From positions 1 to 64,000 of the forward strand of contig CAZWFN010000002.1 in NCBI GenBank assembly GCA_964633205.1: a stretch of DNA of 64,000 nt, read 5' to 3'. The notes beneath the pieces are model-generated. The model saw nothing but the letters and a program-made list of their open reading frames with translations, was not told the DNA's origin and did not search any database. The position numbers and the translations under genes were made by a program. Of this stretch, positions 54,239 to 63,128 are shown piece after piece; within the stretch, counting starts at the first letter, position 1, and each line of letters begins with the position of its first letter. Origin of the DNA: CAYVQE01 sp964633205 (lineage in GTDB: Bacteria; Myxococcota; B64-G9).

Positions 54239-54894
54239 CGGTTCGCCTCCCCGTCCTTGCGCTGCTGTGTTCGGCCGAGCGGAATCGAGGGCATGCGGGC
54301 GACGACCAGGGCGCCGATGACGATGCCCAGCAGCACCACCGACAGCAGCTCGAAGGGCAGCAGCGCCGAGCCGAGCAGTTCCTGGCCGACGGCATCGATG
54401 GTCGGCTCGAACTCGCTCGGGCCGATGTCGCGCCAGGGCGCCAGCACGGCCAGACTACCCAGCAGCCCGAAGATCACCAGCCCGATCAGCCCGGCACCGG
54501 CCATGCCCAGCAGCCCGGCCGAACGGCTGGAACGCTGGGCCTTCTCGATCCGGCTGGTGAACATGACGGCGAACAGCATCAGCACCAGGATGCCGCCCAC
54601 GTAGACCAGCAGTTGGATGACCGCCACGAAGTCGGCCGACAGCATGGCATACAGCCCGGCCATGCCGAAGAAGGTACCCAGCAAGGCGAACACCGCCCGG
54701 ACGATGTTGCGCGACAGGATGGCGTAGGCGGCGCAGCCCACGGTCACGGCCGCGATCAGGTAAAAGACCATGTCGGCCAGGCCGAACGAGGCCACCGTGT
54801 ACCAGAGCCAGATGACGAAGACGGCAACCGCGGCCGCGACCAGACCGCCGATGGCCAGCACCGCCTTCCAGTGCTTGCGCAGCAGTTCGATCAC
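54235..54894 (-). CDS. nuoJ: NADH dehydrogenase-like complex subunit J
   Basis: A 219-aa five-helix subunit with an N-terminal extra hydrophobic helix. ALLGTFFGMAGLYAMLSADF, VAVIQLLVYVGGILVLMLFA and VMFTSR are the NuoJ core. GTG 54894 overlaps nuoI by 4 bases (GTGA). Confidence 0.93.
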   Translation of the reverse strand: MIELLRKHWKAVLAIGGLVAAAVAVFVIWLWYTVASFGLADMVFYLIAAVTVGCAAYAILSRNIVRAVFALLGTFFGMAGLYAMLSADFVAVIQLLVYVGGILVLMLFAVMFTSRIEKAQRSSRSAGLLGMAGAGLIGLVIFGLLGSLAVLAPWRDIGPSEFEPTIDAVGQELLGSALLPFELLSVVLLGIVIGALVVARMPSIPLGRTQQRKDGEANR

Positions 54895-55505
54895 GATGCG
54901 CCTCCTCCGTTCTCGCCGCCCGTTGCCTCGGCCACGGCCCCGCCGGCCGCATCCGCTCCGGCGGCCGGCTTAGGAGCGGGAGGCGGTGCCCAGAAGTCGG
55001 GCAGGCGGCGGCGGACGATGGAACCCAGCGGCTGGGTGGGCGGCTTCTCGTCCTTTTTGACCTTGGCCACCGGCACCGGCTCGTCGATGAAATCCATTAT
55101 CAGATTGGCCTGGTGCCGCATCCCGCCCTCGAACTCGTGTGAGTGGCGGATGGCGCCGGTGGGGCAGGGGTCGATGCACAGGCCGCAGAACATGCACTTG
55201 GACCAGTCGACCGCCGCCTTGGTCAGCATCCGGCCGCGCTCGGGGTCTTTCTCGACCTCGATGGCGATGACCTCGATCGGGCAGGCCCGCGAGCAGGCCT
55301 TGCAGCCGGTGCAGATGTCGATGTCGATCTCGATCAAGCCCCGCGAGCGCTCTGGCAGCATGGTCACCACCGGCTTGCCGGAGCGATCCGGGTACTGGAT
55401 GGTGAAGGGCTTGCGGAACATATAGGACAGCGTGACCGCGAAGCCGTCACCCAGGGTCTTGACCGAGCGGCCGATGGCCGCGAAGTATTCTGCGACCCTG
55501 CCCAT
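54891..55505 (-). CDS. nuoI: NADH dehydrogenase-like complex subunit I (2 x 4Fe-4S)
   Basis: A 204-aa ferredoxin-type subunit carrying electrons toward NuoB. Two clusters: CTGCKACSRACP (about 66-77) and CMFCGLCIDPCP (about 105-116). The C-terminal 45 residues are an Ala/Gly/Pro tail. ATG 55505 shares one base with the nuoH stop. Confidence 0.96.
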   Translation of the reverse strand: MGRVAEYFAAIGRSVKTLGDGFAVTLSYMFRKPFTIQYPDRSGKPVVTMLPERSRGLIEIDIDICTGCKACSRACPIEVIAIEVEKDPERGRMLTKAAVDWSKCMFCGLCIDPCPTGAIRHSHEFEGGMRHQANLIMDFIDEPVPVAKVKKDEKPPTQPLGSIVRRRLPDFWAPPPAPKPAAGADAAGGAVAEATGGENGGGAS

Positions 55506-56794
55506 CAGCGGGCCTCCTTGCGGTGGCGGCCGTAGCGGCGCGCCTGCTGCTCGGGATCGAACTTGAACCTATCCCCCCGTTGCAGCACGTAGAATGGGGA
55601 GAGACGGTCACCCACCTGGCGGGCGTGGTGGATCACCCGCCACAGGAAGATCAGCACCACCAGCCCGCCCAGACCCGCGGTCAGCACGTGGATGACCAGG
55701 TCTATGGTCGAGCCGGCCGGGATGAGCAGCGAGTAGATGGCAGACACCAACAAACAGACGAAGGCGATCGGCACCAGGTAGCGGTAGCACAAGCCCATCA
55801 GCTGATCGACCCGCAGCCGCGGCAGGGTCCAGCGCATCCACAGCACCACGAACGATCCGATCCAGGCCTTGATCAGGAAGACGAACAGACCCAGGATCTG
55901 CAGCCCCCAGGAGGCGGCCTGCTGCTCGGGCGTCACCCCCGGCACCTGCCAGCCGCCGAAGAAGACCGTGGTGGCGATGGCGCTCATCAGGTAGATGTTG
56001 GTGAACTCGCCCAAGAAGAAGCCGGCGAAGCGCATGCCGCTGTACTCGGTGTTGTAGCCGGCCACCAACTCGCTCTCGGCCTCGGGCAGGTCGAAGGGGA
56101 TGCGGTTGGCCTCGGCCACCGCCGCGATGAAGTAGGTGAAAAAGGCGATGAAGGTGAACGGATTGTGGAAGATATACCACTGCCAGGGCCAGCCGCCCTG
56201 CTGCTCGATCAGCGTCTGCATGCTCAGCGAGCCGGACAGCAGCACGATCACCATCAGGCTCAGCGCGGCCGGGATCTCGTAGCTGACGATCTGGGCCGCG
56301 GCCCGAATGCCGCCCAGCAGGCTCCACTTGTTGTTCGACGCCCAACCGGCCATCAGCACCCCGACCACCACCAGCGAGGTGATGGCCAGCAGGAACAGCA
56401 GGCCCACGTTCAGATCGGCGGCGATCAGCAGTTGGCTGAAGGGGATGGTGGCGAAGGCGGCGAACACGCCGATCATGACCGGGTAGGGTGCCAGCCGGAA
56501 CAGCGGCTTGTCGGCGTCGGCCGGCACCGTGTCTTCTTTCATGATCAGCTTCAGCCCGTCGGCCAGCCACTGCAGGACGCCCAAGGGGCCGACCCGGTTG
56601 GGGCCCACCCGGCTCTGGGCGCGGCCCGAGACCCGGCGCTCCAGCCAGGTCAACAGCCCGCCGAACAGCAGCGCGACCAAAAAGACGACCACCGCCACCA
56701 GCAGGATCAGGATCGCGGTGACGATGTCGGACCAGAAGGGCGACAGCCCCCAGGCCTCGTTCAGGGCTTGCGATACATCGGCCAGCGTTTCCAT
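55505..56794 (-). CDS. nuoH: NADH dehydrogenase-like complex subunit H
   Basis: A 429-aa membrane subunit at the quinone entry, about eight helices. WLERRVSGRAQSRVGPNRVG, the DLPEAESELVAGYNTEYSGM loop and LWMRWTLPRLRVDQLMGLCY are diagnostic. The family's acidic quinone-channel residues are in place. Confidence 0.97.
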   Translation of the reverse strand: METLADVSQALNEAWGLSPFWSDIVTAILILLVAVVVFLVALLFGGLLTWLERRVSGRAQSRVGPNRVGPLGVLQWLADGLKLIMKEDTVPADADKPLFRLAPYPVMIGVFAAFATIPFSQLLIAADLNVGLLFLLAITSLVVVGVLMAGWASNNKWSLLGGIRAAAQIVSYEIPAALSLMVIVLLSGSLSMQTLIEQQGGWPWQWYIFHNPFTFIAFFTYFIAAVAEANRIPFDLPEAESELVAGYNTEYSGMRFAGFFLGEFTNIYLMSAIATTVFFGGWQVPGVTPEQQAASWGLQILGLFVFLIKAWIGSFVVLWMRWTLPRLRVDQLMGLCYRYLVPIAFVCLLVSAIYSLLIPAGSTIDLVIHVLTAGLGGLVVLIFLWRVIHHARQVGDRLSPFYVLQRGDRFKFDPEQQARRYGRHRKEAR

Positions 56795-56797
56795 GGC

Positions 56798-57931
56798 TCA
56801 GCGATCCATTTCGGGGGCGATGGTGTCCATGGTGGCGATCACGGCCACCAGATCGGCGATCATCAGCCCCGGGCTGATGTACTCGATCATGCTCAGCGCC
56901 GAGAACGAGCTCGAGCGCCACTTGGCCCGGTAGGGGTTGGGCGAGCCGTCGGAGACCAGGTAGACGCCGATTTCGCCTCGGGCTCCCTCGACCGCCGCGT
57001 AGACCTCGGCTGCGGGCGGCTTGATCTTGCGCGGCACCTTGCACGTGATCTCGCCGGAGGGCACCCGGTCGATGGCCTGGCGCAGGATGCGGCTGGACTG
57101 GCGCATCTCTTCCTCGCGCACCTGCCAGCGGTAGAAGCAGTCGCCCTCGACCGCCCGCTCCTCGCCGCGGCCCACCGGTACGTCGAACTCGAACTCGGGG
57201 TAGACCGAGTAGGGCTGGTCGCGGCGCAGATCCCAGTCCACCCCCGACGCGCGCAGGTTGGGGCCTACCAGGCCGTAGGCCACCGCGTCCTCGGCGCAGG
57301 TGGGCGCGATGCCCAGCATGCGCTGGAGCAGGATCTCGTTGCCCGAGATCAGCGACGGCAACTCGTTCATCACCTTGTCGAACTTGTCCAAAAAGCGGCG
57401 GATGTCGTCGAGCCAGCCCTCGGGCGCATCCTGCGCCACGCCGCCGATGCGCATGTAGTTGAAGGTCAGCCGGTTGCCGCACAGCGCCTCGAACAGGTCG
57501 TTGATCTTCTCGCGCTCGCGCAGCAGGTAGACGAACGGGGTGTAGGCCCCGAGATCCATCGAGATGCAGCCGAGGGTGACGCAGTGGTTGGCGATGCGGT
57601 TCAGCTCGCAGGCGATGGTGCGCAGGTACTCGGCCCGCGGCGGCACCTCGAGGCCCAGCAGTCGCTCGGCGGCCATGGCCCAGGCCTGGTTGGTGAACAT
57701 GGCCTCGAGGTAGTTGATGCGGTCGGTGAAGGGCATGTAGTTGGGGTAGGTGTGCTGCTCGGCGATCTTCTCCATGCCCCGGTGTAGATAGCCCATGTCC
57801 GGCACGGCCTTGCGCATGATCTCGCCGTCGGTGTAGACGACGAAACGCAGCACCCCGTGGGTCGAGGGGTGGTGCGGGCCCATGTTGAGGACGATCTCTT
57901 CGCGCGGGTCGTCGACGCGGTAATCGCTCAT
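56798..57931 (-). CDS. nuoD: NADH dehydrogenase-like complex subunit D
   Basis: A 377-aa hydrogenase-large-subunit-like quinone-site protein. NMGPHHPSTHGVLRFV, GYLHRGMEKIAEQHTYPNYM, ELNRIANHCVTLGC and a final EIGVYLVSDGSPNPYRAKWR are canonical. Separate from nuoC, not fused. Overlaps nuoC by 4 bases. Confidence 0.97.
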   Translation of the reverse strand: MSDYRVDDPREEIVLNMGPHHPSTHGVLRFVVYTDGEIMRKAVPDMGYLHRGMEKIAEQHTYPNYMPFTDRINYLEAMFTNQAWAMAAERLLGLEVPPRAEYLRTIACELNRIANHCVTLGCISMDLGAYTPFVYLLREREKINDLFEALCGNRLTFNYMRIGGVAQDAPEGWLDDIRRFLDKFDKVMNELPSLISGNEILLQRMLGIAPTCAEDAVAYGLVGPNLRASGVDWDLRRDQPYSVYPEFEFDVPVGRGEERAVEGDCFYRWQVREEEMRQSSRILRQAIDRVPSGEITCKVPRKIKPPAAEVYAAVEGARGEIGVYLVSDGSPNPYRAKWRSSSFSALSMIEYISPGLMIADLVAVIATMDTIAPEMDR

Positions 57932-58749
57932 GACCGATCCTCCCCGTCGCTGTCCCCGCCGGACTTCTTCTCGGCGGCTGGCTCGTCCTCGCCCGACGCG
58001 TCTGCGGCCGACCCGGGAGCCGCGGCCGGTTTGGGCGCTTCAGTCGGCTCGGGAGCCGCGGCCGGCTTGGCCTCTGCGGCCGGCTTGGCCTCTGCGGCCG
58101 GTTTGGCCTCTGCGGCCGGTTTGGCCTCTGCGGCCGGTTTGGCCTCTGCGGCCGGCTTGGCCTCTCCAGCCGGCACAGCCTCGGTGTCGGCCGGCTTTTC
58201 CTTCTTCTCCTTTTTCTCTTTCTTCTCCTTTTTTTTCTTCTTCTTGCCCGGCTCGACCTTGGGGTAGCCCGGTCGCGTGGTCGGGATGCCGTGGTAGTCG
58301 TCCTGCTCCTTGTAGTCCTTGCGCAGCGGGTGGCCCACCCAGTCCTGCGGCAGCACCAGCCGGCGCAGGTCCGAGTGGCCCTCGAAGATCACCCCGAGTA
58401 GGTCGTAGATTTCGCGCTCGTACCAGTTGGCCGCCGGCCAGACGTCCTCCACCGTGGCCAGCTTGGGGTCCTGGCGATCGACGCGCGTCTTGAGCACGAA
58501 GGCGTGGCGGTGCTTGTAGGAGAACAGGTGGGCGACCACCTCGATCTGCCCGTCGTCCGGATAATCGGTTCCGGTCTGGGCCCGCAGGAAGTCGAAGATC
58601 AGCTCGTCGTGGTTGCGCGCCGCCTCGCAGGCGGCGTGCCAGTGCTCGGCCGGCACCGTGGCGAAAGGATCGCCGACCTCGGGCGCCTGCCAGGCGATCT
58701 CGATGCCGAGCTGCTCGGCAAGCAGGTCGCGGATGGCTTCGGGCGTCAT
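57928..58749 (-). CDS. nuoC: NADH dehydrogenase-like complex subunit C with repeat tail
   Basis: Residues 1-165 or so are a normal NuoC (30-kDa) domain (VAHLFSYKHRHAFVLKTRVD, WYEREIYDLLGVIFEGHSDL, RRLVLPQDWVGHPLRKDY). The last 105 residues are unusual: a Lys/Glu-rich block (KKKKKKEKKEKKEKKEK), then five or six AEAKPA hexads, then an acidic end. The tail should be disordered. ATG 58749 follows the nuoB stop by 2 bases; the ORF upstream to 58776 overlaps nuoB and is rejected. Confidence 0.93.
   Translation of the reverse strand: MTPEAIRDLLAEQLGIEIAWQAPEVGDPFATVPAEHWHAACEAARNHDELIFDFLRAQTGTDYPDDGQIEVVAHLFSYKHRHAFVLKTRVDRQDPKLATVEDVWPAANWYEREIYDLLGVIFEGHSDLRRLVLPQDWVGHPLRKDYKEQDDYHGIPTTRPGYPKVEPGKKKKKKEKKEKKEKKEKPADTEAVPAGEAKPAAEAKPAAEAKPAAEAKPAAEAKPAAEAKPAAAPEPTEAPKPAAAPGSAADASGEDEPAAEKKSGGDSDGEDRS
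58060..58170. repeat. 18-bp tandem repeats in the nuoC tail
   Basis: Unit ggccggnttggcctctgc (n is c or t), about six copies, coding for AEAKPA hexads on the minus strand. The single base difference is silent (Lys-Pro codons), so the copies are under protein-level constraint or are recent. Confidence 0.8.
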
Positions 58750-58751
58750 GC

Positions 58752-59303
58752 CTAGCATTCCTCCGACTCGGGCCACGGGTCATGCGGTTCGGGCGTCTTG
58801 CCCCAGGCCTTCTTGAGCCAGGGCTCGCGCTCGATGATCTGCTGCACCAGCAGCAGACCCTCGGTCAGCGATTCGGGCCGGCAGGGGCAACCGGGCAGGT
58901 AGACGTCGACCGGCACGATCAGGTCGCCGCCTTTGACCACGGCGTACGAAGACTGGAACAGCCCGCCGGTGTTGGCGCAGGAGCCCATGGCGATGACGTA
59001 CTTGGGCTCGGCCATCTGATCGTAGAGGCGCCGGATGCGCCGGGCCATCTTGTAGCTGATGGTGCCGGCCAGGATCAGCACGTCGGTCTGCCGCGGTGTC
59101 GGCCGAAACACCATGCCGAAGCGGTCGGTGTCGGTGCGCGGCCCACCGGTTTGCATCAGCTCGATGGCGCAGCAGGCGGTGCCGAACAGCAGGTAGAACA
59201 GGCTGTTCTTGCGGGCCAGGTTGAGCAGGCTGTCGATCGGGCCCACCGCGGCGCCGCCCTCCGGTCCCGGCTCGATGATGACTTTGTCGTCGGGGCTGCT
59301 CAC
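58752..59303 (-). CDS. nuoB: NADH dehydrogenase-like complex subunit B (N2 cluster)
   Basis: A 183-aa subunit holding the terminal 4Fe-4S cluster N2. Ligands appear in GTACCAIEL, MGSCANTGG and LPGCPCRPE. GTG 59303 has aaggag upstream. It passes electrons to quinone. Confidence 0.96.
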   Translation of the reverse strand: MSSPDDKVIIEPGPEGGAAVGPIDSLLNLARKNSLFYLLFGTACCAIELMQTGGPRTDTDRFGMVFRPTPRQTDVLILAGTISYKMARRIRRLYDQMAEPKYVIAMGSCANTGGLFQSSYAVVKGGDLIVPVDVYLPGCPCRPESLTEGLLLVQQIIEREPWLKKAWGKTPEPHDPWPESEEC

Positions 59304-59309
59304 CGCAGG

Positions 59310-59732
59310 CTACTCCTTTCTGCCGATCTCGACTTCCCGGCATTCGCCCTGGGTCAGGGCGCGGACCCAGCTCAGGTCGCCGCGGGCCCAGGCGTAGATC
59401 AGGGCCACGAACAGCACCGTCAGGAAGAAGAAGATCTCCACGAAGGCCAGCACGCCGTTGCCGCTGGCCACCAGCTGGCGGAAGACCACCGCCACCGGCA
59501 TGACAAGGGCCAGCTCGACGTCGAACACCACGAACAGCAGAGCGATGATGTAGAAGCGGTTGTTGAAGTTGAACCAGGCCGAGCCGAAGGGCTCCTCCGC
59601 ACACTCGTAGGTCGCTTGCCTGAGTGCCGTATGTTGCTTGGGGCGGATCAGCCAGCCGAACAGCAGAAAGACCAGCAGAGCCACGCCGGAGACCAGGATA
59701 AAACCGAACACCGTCGCCAAATTGAACGCCAT
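59310..59732 (-). CDS. nuoA: NADH dehydrogenase-like complex subunit A
   Basis: A 140-aa three-helix subunit. YECAEEPFGSAWFNFNNRFY and ALLFVVFDVELALV are canonical. ATG 59732 starts at the family N-terminus; first gene of the operon. Confidence 0.95.
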   Translation of the reverse strand: MAFNLATVFGFILVSGVALLVFLLFGWLIRPKQHTALRQATYECAEEPFGSAWFNFNNRFYIIALLFVVFDVELALVMPVAVVFRQLVASGNGVLAFVEIFFFLTVLFVALIYAWARGDLSWVRALTQGECREVEIGRKE

Positions 59733-59785
59733 GGACGCTCCCCAGACCTTTGAGCCTCCCGAAAGAAAGTACAAAGCCTACGCCT

Positions 59786-59791
59786 TGTCAA
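59786..59791 (-). promoter_or_regulatory. Possible -35 element of the nuo operon
   Basis: TTGACA on the minus strand 54 bases before nuoA. The only -10-like match (TACTTT) is 14 bases away, shorter than usual, so the promoter is uncertain. Confidence 0.3.
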
Positions 59792-59850
59792 GCGTTACCT
59801 GGAGATTCTGAGACCACGGCAGCCGCTGGCTCGGCCTTTGCCCGCGGCGG

Positions 59851-59879
59851 TTGACATTCGGGCCGGTGGATACTATAAG
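59851..59879 (+). promoter_or_regulatory. Sigma-70 promoter of the lipoprotein gene at 59925
   Basis: TTGACA, 17 bases, TATAAG. Near-perfect housekeeping promoter, about 46 bases before the start codon; the clearest sigma-70 promoter in the window. Confidence 0.75.
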
Positions 59880-59924
59880 CAATTGAAAAGACGGAAGGAC
59901 TCATCCCAACTGGAGAGGCCGCCC

Positions 59925-60722
59925 ATGCAAGTCAAGCCATGCATCGCAGGTCTGGCAGCAGCCGCGCTGGCGGCCAGCGCCTGCTACTACAAGCCGGAGC
60001 ACCGGCGGGCCAAGGCCCATCCCGATTACCTGAGCGAGGCCGAAGCGGAACGTCTGATCGCCAAGACCTTGGAACGCCACGGGGTCAAGTTCATCACCAA
60101 CATGCGGCTCAAACGCGGCGACGAGGTCGAGTTCGTGGCCGACGGCTACGATCAGGATCTGCGGGTGGGCTTCGAGTACCTCTCCCACGAGGGCCGCGAC
60201 TTCCAGGACGAGCCCGGCGGCTCGCCGGACGGGTTGAGCCAGGCCGAGATCGCGGTGCTCGAGGAGCGCCAGGAAATCTATCACGAGTACTTCCTGATCG
60301 TGCCCGAGGGCACCCGCGATGCGGTCAGCACGGCGGTGCGCCGCTTCGCCGAGAACCTCTACGAGTGGGAGGTGCTCAAGCGCACCAAGAAGGCCGAAAA
60401 GTCCGATGCCCTGTTCCCCGACCAGAAGCGCCAGGGCAGCGGCGATGCCCTGCCCTGGGAGACGACCGGAGACCTGAAGCAGCGCCGGCTGGAGATGGAA
60501 AAGCGCGAAAAGACCCACCAGGATGGGGAGGATCTGGACGCGAATGTCTGGCAAGGCGGCGAGGACGAAGCCGAGTCCGAGCCGAAGCCCGCCGCGGATC
60601 CCGTGTTCGCCCCCGAGCCCGAGGCCGAGCCCGAGCCCGAGGCCGAGCGCAAATCGCCCGCCGAGGGCGAGAAAGACGCCTGGGATGACGACATCTGGAG
60701 CGACGAGGAAGAGGATTTCTGA
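59925..60722 (+). CDS. Lipoprotein with acidic C-terminus
   Basis: A 265-aa exported protein. Lipobox LAASAC gives lipidation at C20. A folded, charged region follows (YLSEAEAERLIAKTLERHG, VEFVADGYDQDLRVGFEYLS), then a highly acidic low-complexity tail (many EPE and EAE units) from about residue 195. No family recognised. ATG 59925 has ggagagg upstream. Only 33 bases separate it from the next gene, so a shared transcript is likely. Confidence 0.72.
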   Translation: MQVKPCIAGLAAAALAASACYYKPEHRRAKAHPDYLSEAEAERLIAKTLERHGVKFITNMRLKRGDEVEFVADGYDQDLRVGFEYLSHEGRDFQDEPGGSPDGLSQAEIAVLEERQEIYHEYFLIVPEGTRDAVSTAVRRFAENLYEWEVLKRTKKAEKSDALFPDQKRQGSGDALPWETTGDLKQRRLEMEKREKTHQDGEDLDANVWQGGEDEAESEPKPAADPVFAPEPEAEPEPEAERKSPAEGEKDAWDDDIWSDEEEDF

Positions 60723-60755
60723 GACCACCGGTCGGACGGCGCGGGGCCGAGCGGC

Positions 60756-63128
60756 ATGAAGGGCAAGTGCCCGAGCTGCGCGCGGATCTACGAGATCAGC
60801 GACGAGTTTCTGTCCATGGGCGGCAGCGCCAAGTGCCCCCACTGCATGGAAGACCTGGATTTCGCCGCCGCGGCGGCGGCGCCGAAGCGCGATCCGCGCA
60901 CCGATCAGACGCTCATCGATCCGCGGCGCGAGGCCGCGCCCACCCGCGTCGAGCCGGAGGAGGTGGATGCCCGCTGCGCCAGCTGCAACCGGCGATTCAA
61001 GATCGACGCCGAGTACCTGCGCCTCGGTGGCGAAGGCCGCTGTCCCCACTGCGATCTGGAGCTGGTGTTCGATGTGCCGCAGCCCGCTCCGCCGCCCAAG
61101 CCGCCGGACGAGTCGCTGTGGGACGACACCACCGGCCAGACGGTCGAGGTCGGCGCGCACCGAGACGCCGGGCTGGAACCCGAAAGCGGCGCGCAGTCCG
61201 CGGCCGAGCACGAGCAGGACGCCTATGGCGCCGCGGCTGCCGGCGACCCCTACGCCGGCACCGGTGAGGTCAGCTTGCCCGAGCTGAGCGGCGAGCTGGG
61301 CCTGGACGAGCAGGATGGGGGAGGCTTCGAGGGACAGGCCGGCTTCGAGCAAGAGGCCGGCTTCGAGCAAGAGGTCGGCTCCGAAGAAGAGGCTGGTTTC
61401 GAGGAAGAAGCCGGCTCCGAAGAAGAGGCCGGTTTCGAAGGAGAGGCTGGTTTCGAAGGAGAGGCCGGTTTCGAAGGAGAGGCTGGCTTCGAAGGAGAGG
61501 CCGGCTTCGAAGGAGAGGCCGGCTTCGAAGGAGAGGCCGGCTTCGAGGGAGAGGCCGGCTTCGAAGGAGAGGCTGGCTTCGAGGGAGAGGCCGGCTTCGA
61601 GGGAGAGGCTGGTTTCGAAGAAGAAACCGGTCTCGGGGTAGAGAATGGCTTGGAGGGAGGGGCTGGCCTAGGGGAAGGGGAAGAGGTTGGCTTTGGCGAA
61701 GAGGAGGAAGAGGCTGGCTCCGCGGGAGAGGAAGAGGAGGCCGGCTTCGAGGAAGAGGCTGGCTTCGCGGGAGAGGAAGAGGCGATTGGCTTCGATGACG
61801 AACCGGATGGCGTCGATCCGGCCGTCGATGAGCAGGAGGACCACCTGCCCACCGAGGTGATGGACAGCCCTTACCGGCCCGACGATCCGGCCGCGCTGGA
61901 CGACGACATGCCGACCCCCGACGAGGAAGCCGAGCAGTCGGCTGCCGAGGAGCAGGAATCGCTGGATGGCTTGTCGGCCGCCCTGGGCGATGCGCTGGAC
62001 GAAGAGGTGGAACCTGCCGGCGAGCTGCCCTTCGATAGCGAGGCTGCCGCCGCAGACCGGGTGGACGAGCCGGCTGCCATGACCCGCGACGAAGAAGGGG
62101 AAGCCGGCACGGAAGAGCAAGACGAGGAGCAAGAAGAGCAAGAAGAAGAGACCCGAGAGGTGGCGGCCGATTGGGCGCCGCCGCCCGAGGCACACCAGCC
62201 GGCCGCAGCCGACCAGAAGGCGGAGTCGGGAGCGCCTTTCGGTGCTCTGGCCGACGACGAGGACTGGGCCTCGGCCGCGGCGGCCTGGGCCGAGAGCGGT
62301 TTCGAAGCCGGCGCCATGCCCTCGTTCATCAAGTCGGAGCCCCCGCCGCCGGGGGACGAATCAGCGGCGATCGGACCGCAAACGGAGGCCGATGGGGAGG
62401 TGGAGCGCACCGCGCCCGGCGACGCGGCCGGTCCCTTGGCCCGCGGCGGCTTGATCGACGAGACCGATGCCGATTCGGTCGAGGTCTCGGACGCCGACAT
62501 CATCGAGCTCGACGAGGCCGATCTCGACGAAGCCGACGAGCCCGCGGCCGAGTCGGACACGTCCGCCGGGGTGACGGCCGCCCAGCCGGCCGCTGATTCG
62601 TGGGCGGCCCGGGCCAGCCGCGAGCTGGCCGACAAGAAGCCGGCCGCCGCCGCGGTGACCCGGCCGCCCCGGCGCTCCGCGGTGCTGGCGCGCCTGTCGC
62701 ATCCGGCCGTGCTGGCCGCGGTGCTCGGACTGGCCGCGGTGGCCCTCATCTGGGGCATGTGGATCTGGCTGGGCAGCAGCCAGGACGTGGCCGGGGTGGC
62801 GTTTCCGGCCGACCGGGTCGAGGCCGAGCTGGTCGAGGCCCCGGCGCCCCGGACCTACCGGGGCAAGGAAGGGGCGATGGAGCACTACGGCCTGGGCAAC
62901 CGGCTGGCCCACCAGGGCCAGTTCGAGGAGGCGCTGCTGGAGTATCAGAAGGCCAGCCGCTTGGATCCGGGCTACCCCTTGCCTCACCGCGCCATGGGGG
63001 CCATCTACGCCGCGCTGGGCAAGCCCGAGCTGTCGGCCACTGCCTATGGCACCTATCTGAACCTCGAGCCGCGTGGTCCCGACGCACAAGCGGTGCGGGT
63101 GCTGCTGAAGCGCTACCGGCAGCGCTGA
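60756..63128 (+). CDS. Zinc-ribbon / hexad-repeat / TPR membrane protein
   Basis: A 790-aa protein. Two N-terminal zinc ribbons: CPSC...CPHC at about 5-30 and CASC...CPHC at about 74-99 (MJ0042-like). Seventeen GFEGEA-type hexads follow (about residues 190-291), then long acidic low complexity. One membrane helix (about 650-672) and a short TPR-like C-terminal domain (YGLGNRLAHQGQFEEALLEY, AMGAIYAALGKPELSATAYG) close the protein. The layout (Zn ribbon, long acidic linker, helix, TPR) resembles myxobacterial zinc-ribbon scaffolds. Function unknown. Confidence 0.8.
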   Translation: MKGKCPSCARIYEISDEFLSMGGSAKCPHCMEDLDFAAAAAAPKRDPRTDQTLIDPRREAAPTRVEPEEVDARCASCNRRFKIDAEYLRLGGEGRCPHCDLELVFDVPQPAPPPKPPDESLWDDTTGQTVEVGAHRDAGLEPESGAQSAAEHEQDAYGAAAAGDPYAGTGEVSLPELSGELGLDEQDGGGFEGQAGFEQEAGFEQEVGSEEEAGFEEEAGSEEEAGFEGEAGFEGEAGFEGEAGFEGEAGFEGEAGFEGEAGFEGEAGFEGEAGFEGEAGFEGEAGFEEETGLGVENGLEGGAGLGEGEEVGFGEEEEEAGSAGEEEEAGFEEEAGFAGEEEAIGFDDEPDGVDPAVDEQEDHLPTEVMDSPYRPDDPAALDDDMPTPDEEAEQSAAEEQESLDGLSAALGDALDEEVEPAGELPFDSEAAAADRVDEPAAMTRDEEGEAGTEEQDEEQEEQEEETREVAADWAPPPEAHQPAAADQKAESGAPFGALADDEDWASAAAAWAESGFEAGAMPSFIKSEPPPPGDESAAIGPQTEADGEVERTAPGDAAGPLARGGLIDETDADSVEVSDADIIELDEADLDEADEPAAESDTSAGVTAAQPAADSWAARASRELADKKPAAAAVTRPPRRSAVLARLSHPAVLAAVLGLAAVALIWGMWIWLGSSQDVAGVAFPADRVEAELVEAPAPRTYRGKEGAMEHYGLGNRLAHQGQFEEALLEYQKASRLDPGYPLPHRAMGAIYAALGKPELSATAYGTYLNLEPRGPDAQAVRVLLKRYRQR
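61323..61628. repeat. 17 tandem 18-bp (6-residue) repeats
   Basis: Unit ggnttcgaaggagaggcn coding for GFEGEA; ten copies are exactly GFEGEA at the protein level (61431-61610), flanked by GFEQEA, GSEEEA and similar variants. Silent third-base differences separate neighbouring copies. In-frame throughout. Confidence 0.9.

Noticed and set aside
58060..58170. Possible CRISPR array
   Set aside because: Repeats are contiguous 18-bp coding units without spacers, within nuoC.
59310..59774. Longer nuoA start
   Set aside because: The family N-terminus and spacing fit ATG 59732; the upstream 14 residues are atypical.
61323..61628. Possible CRISPR or minisatellite array
   Set aside because: All units are in-frame coding hexads of a real protein; no unique spacers.
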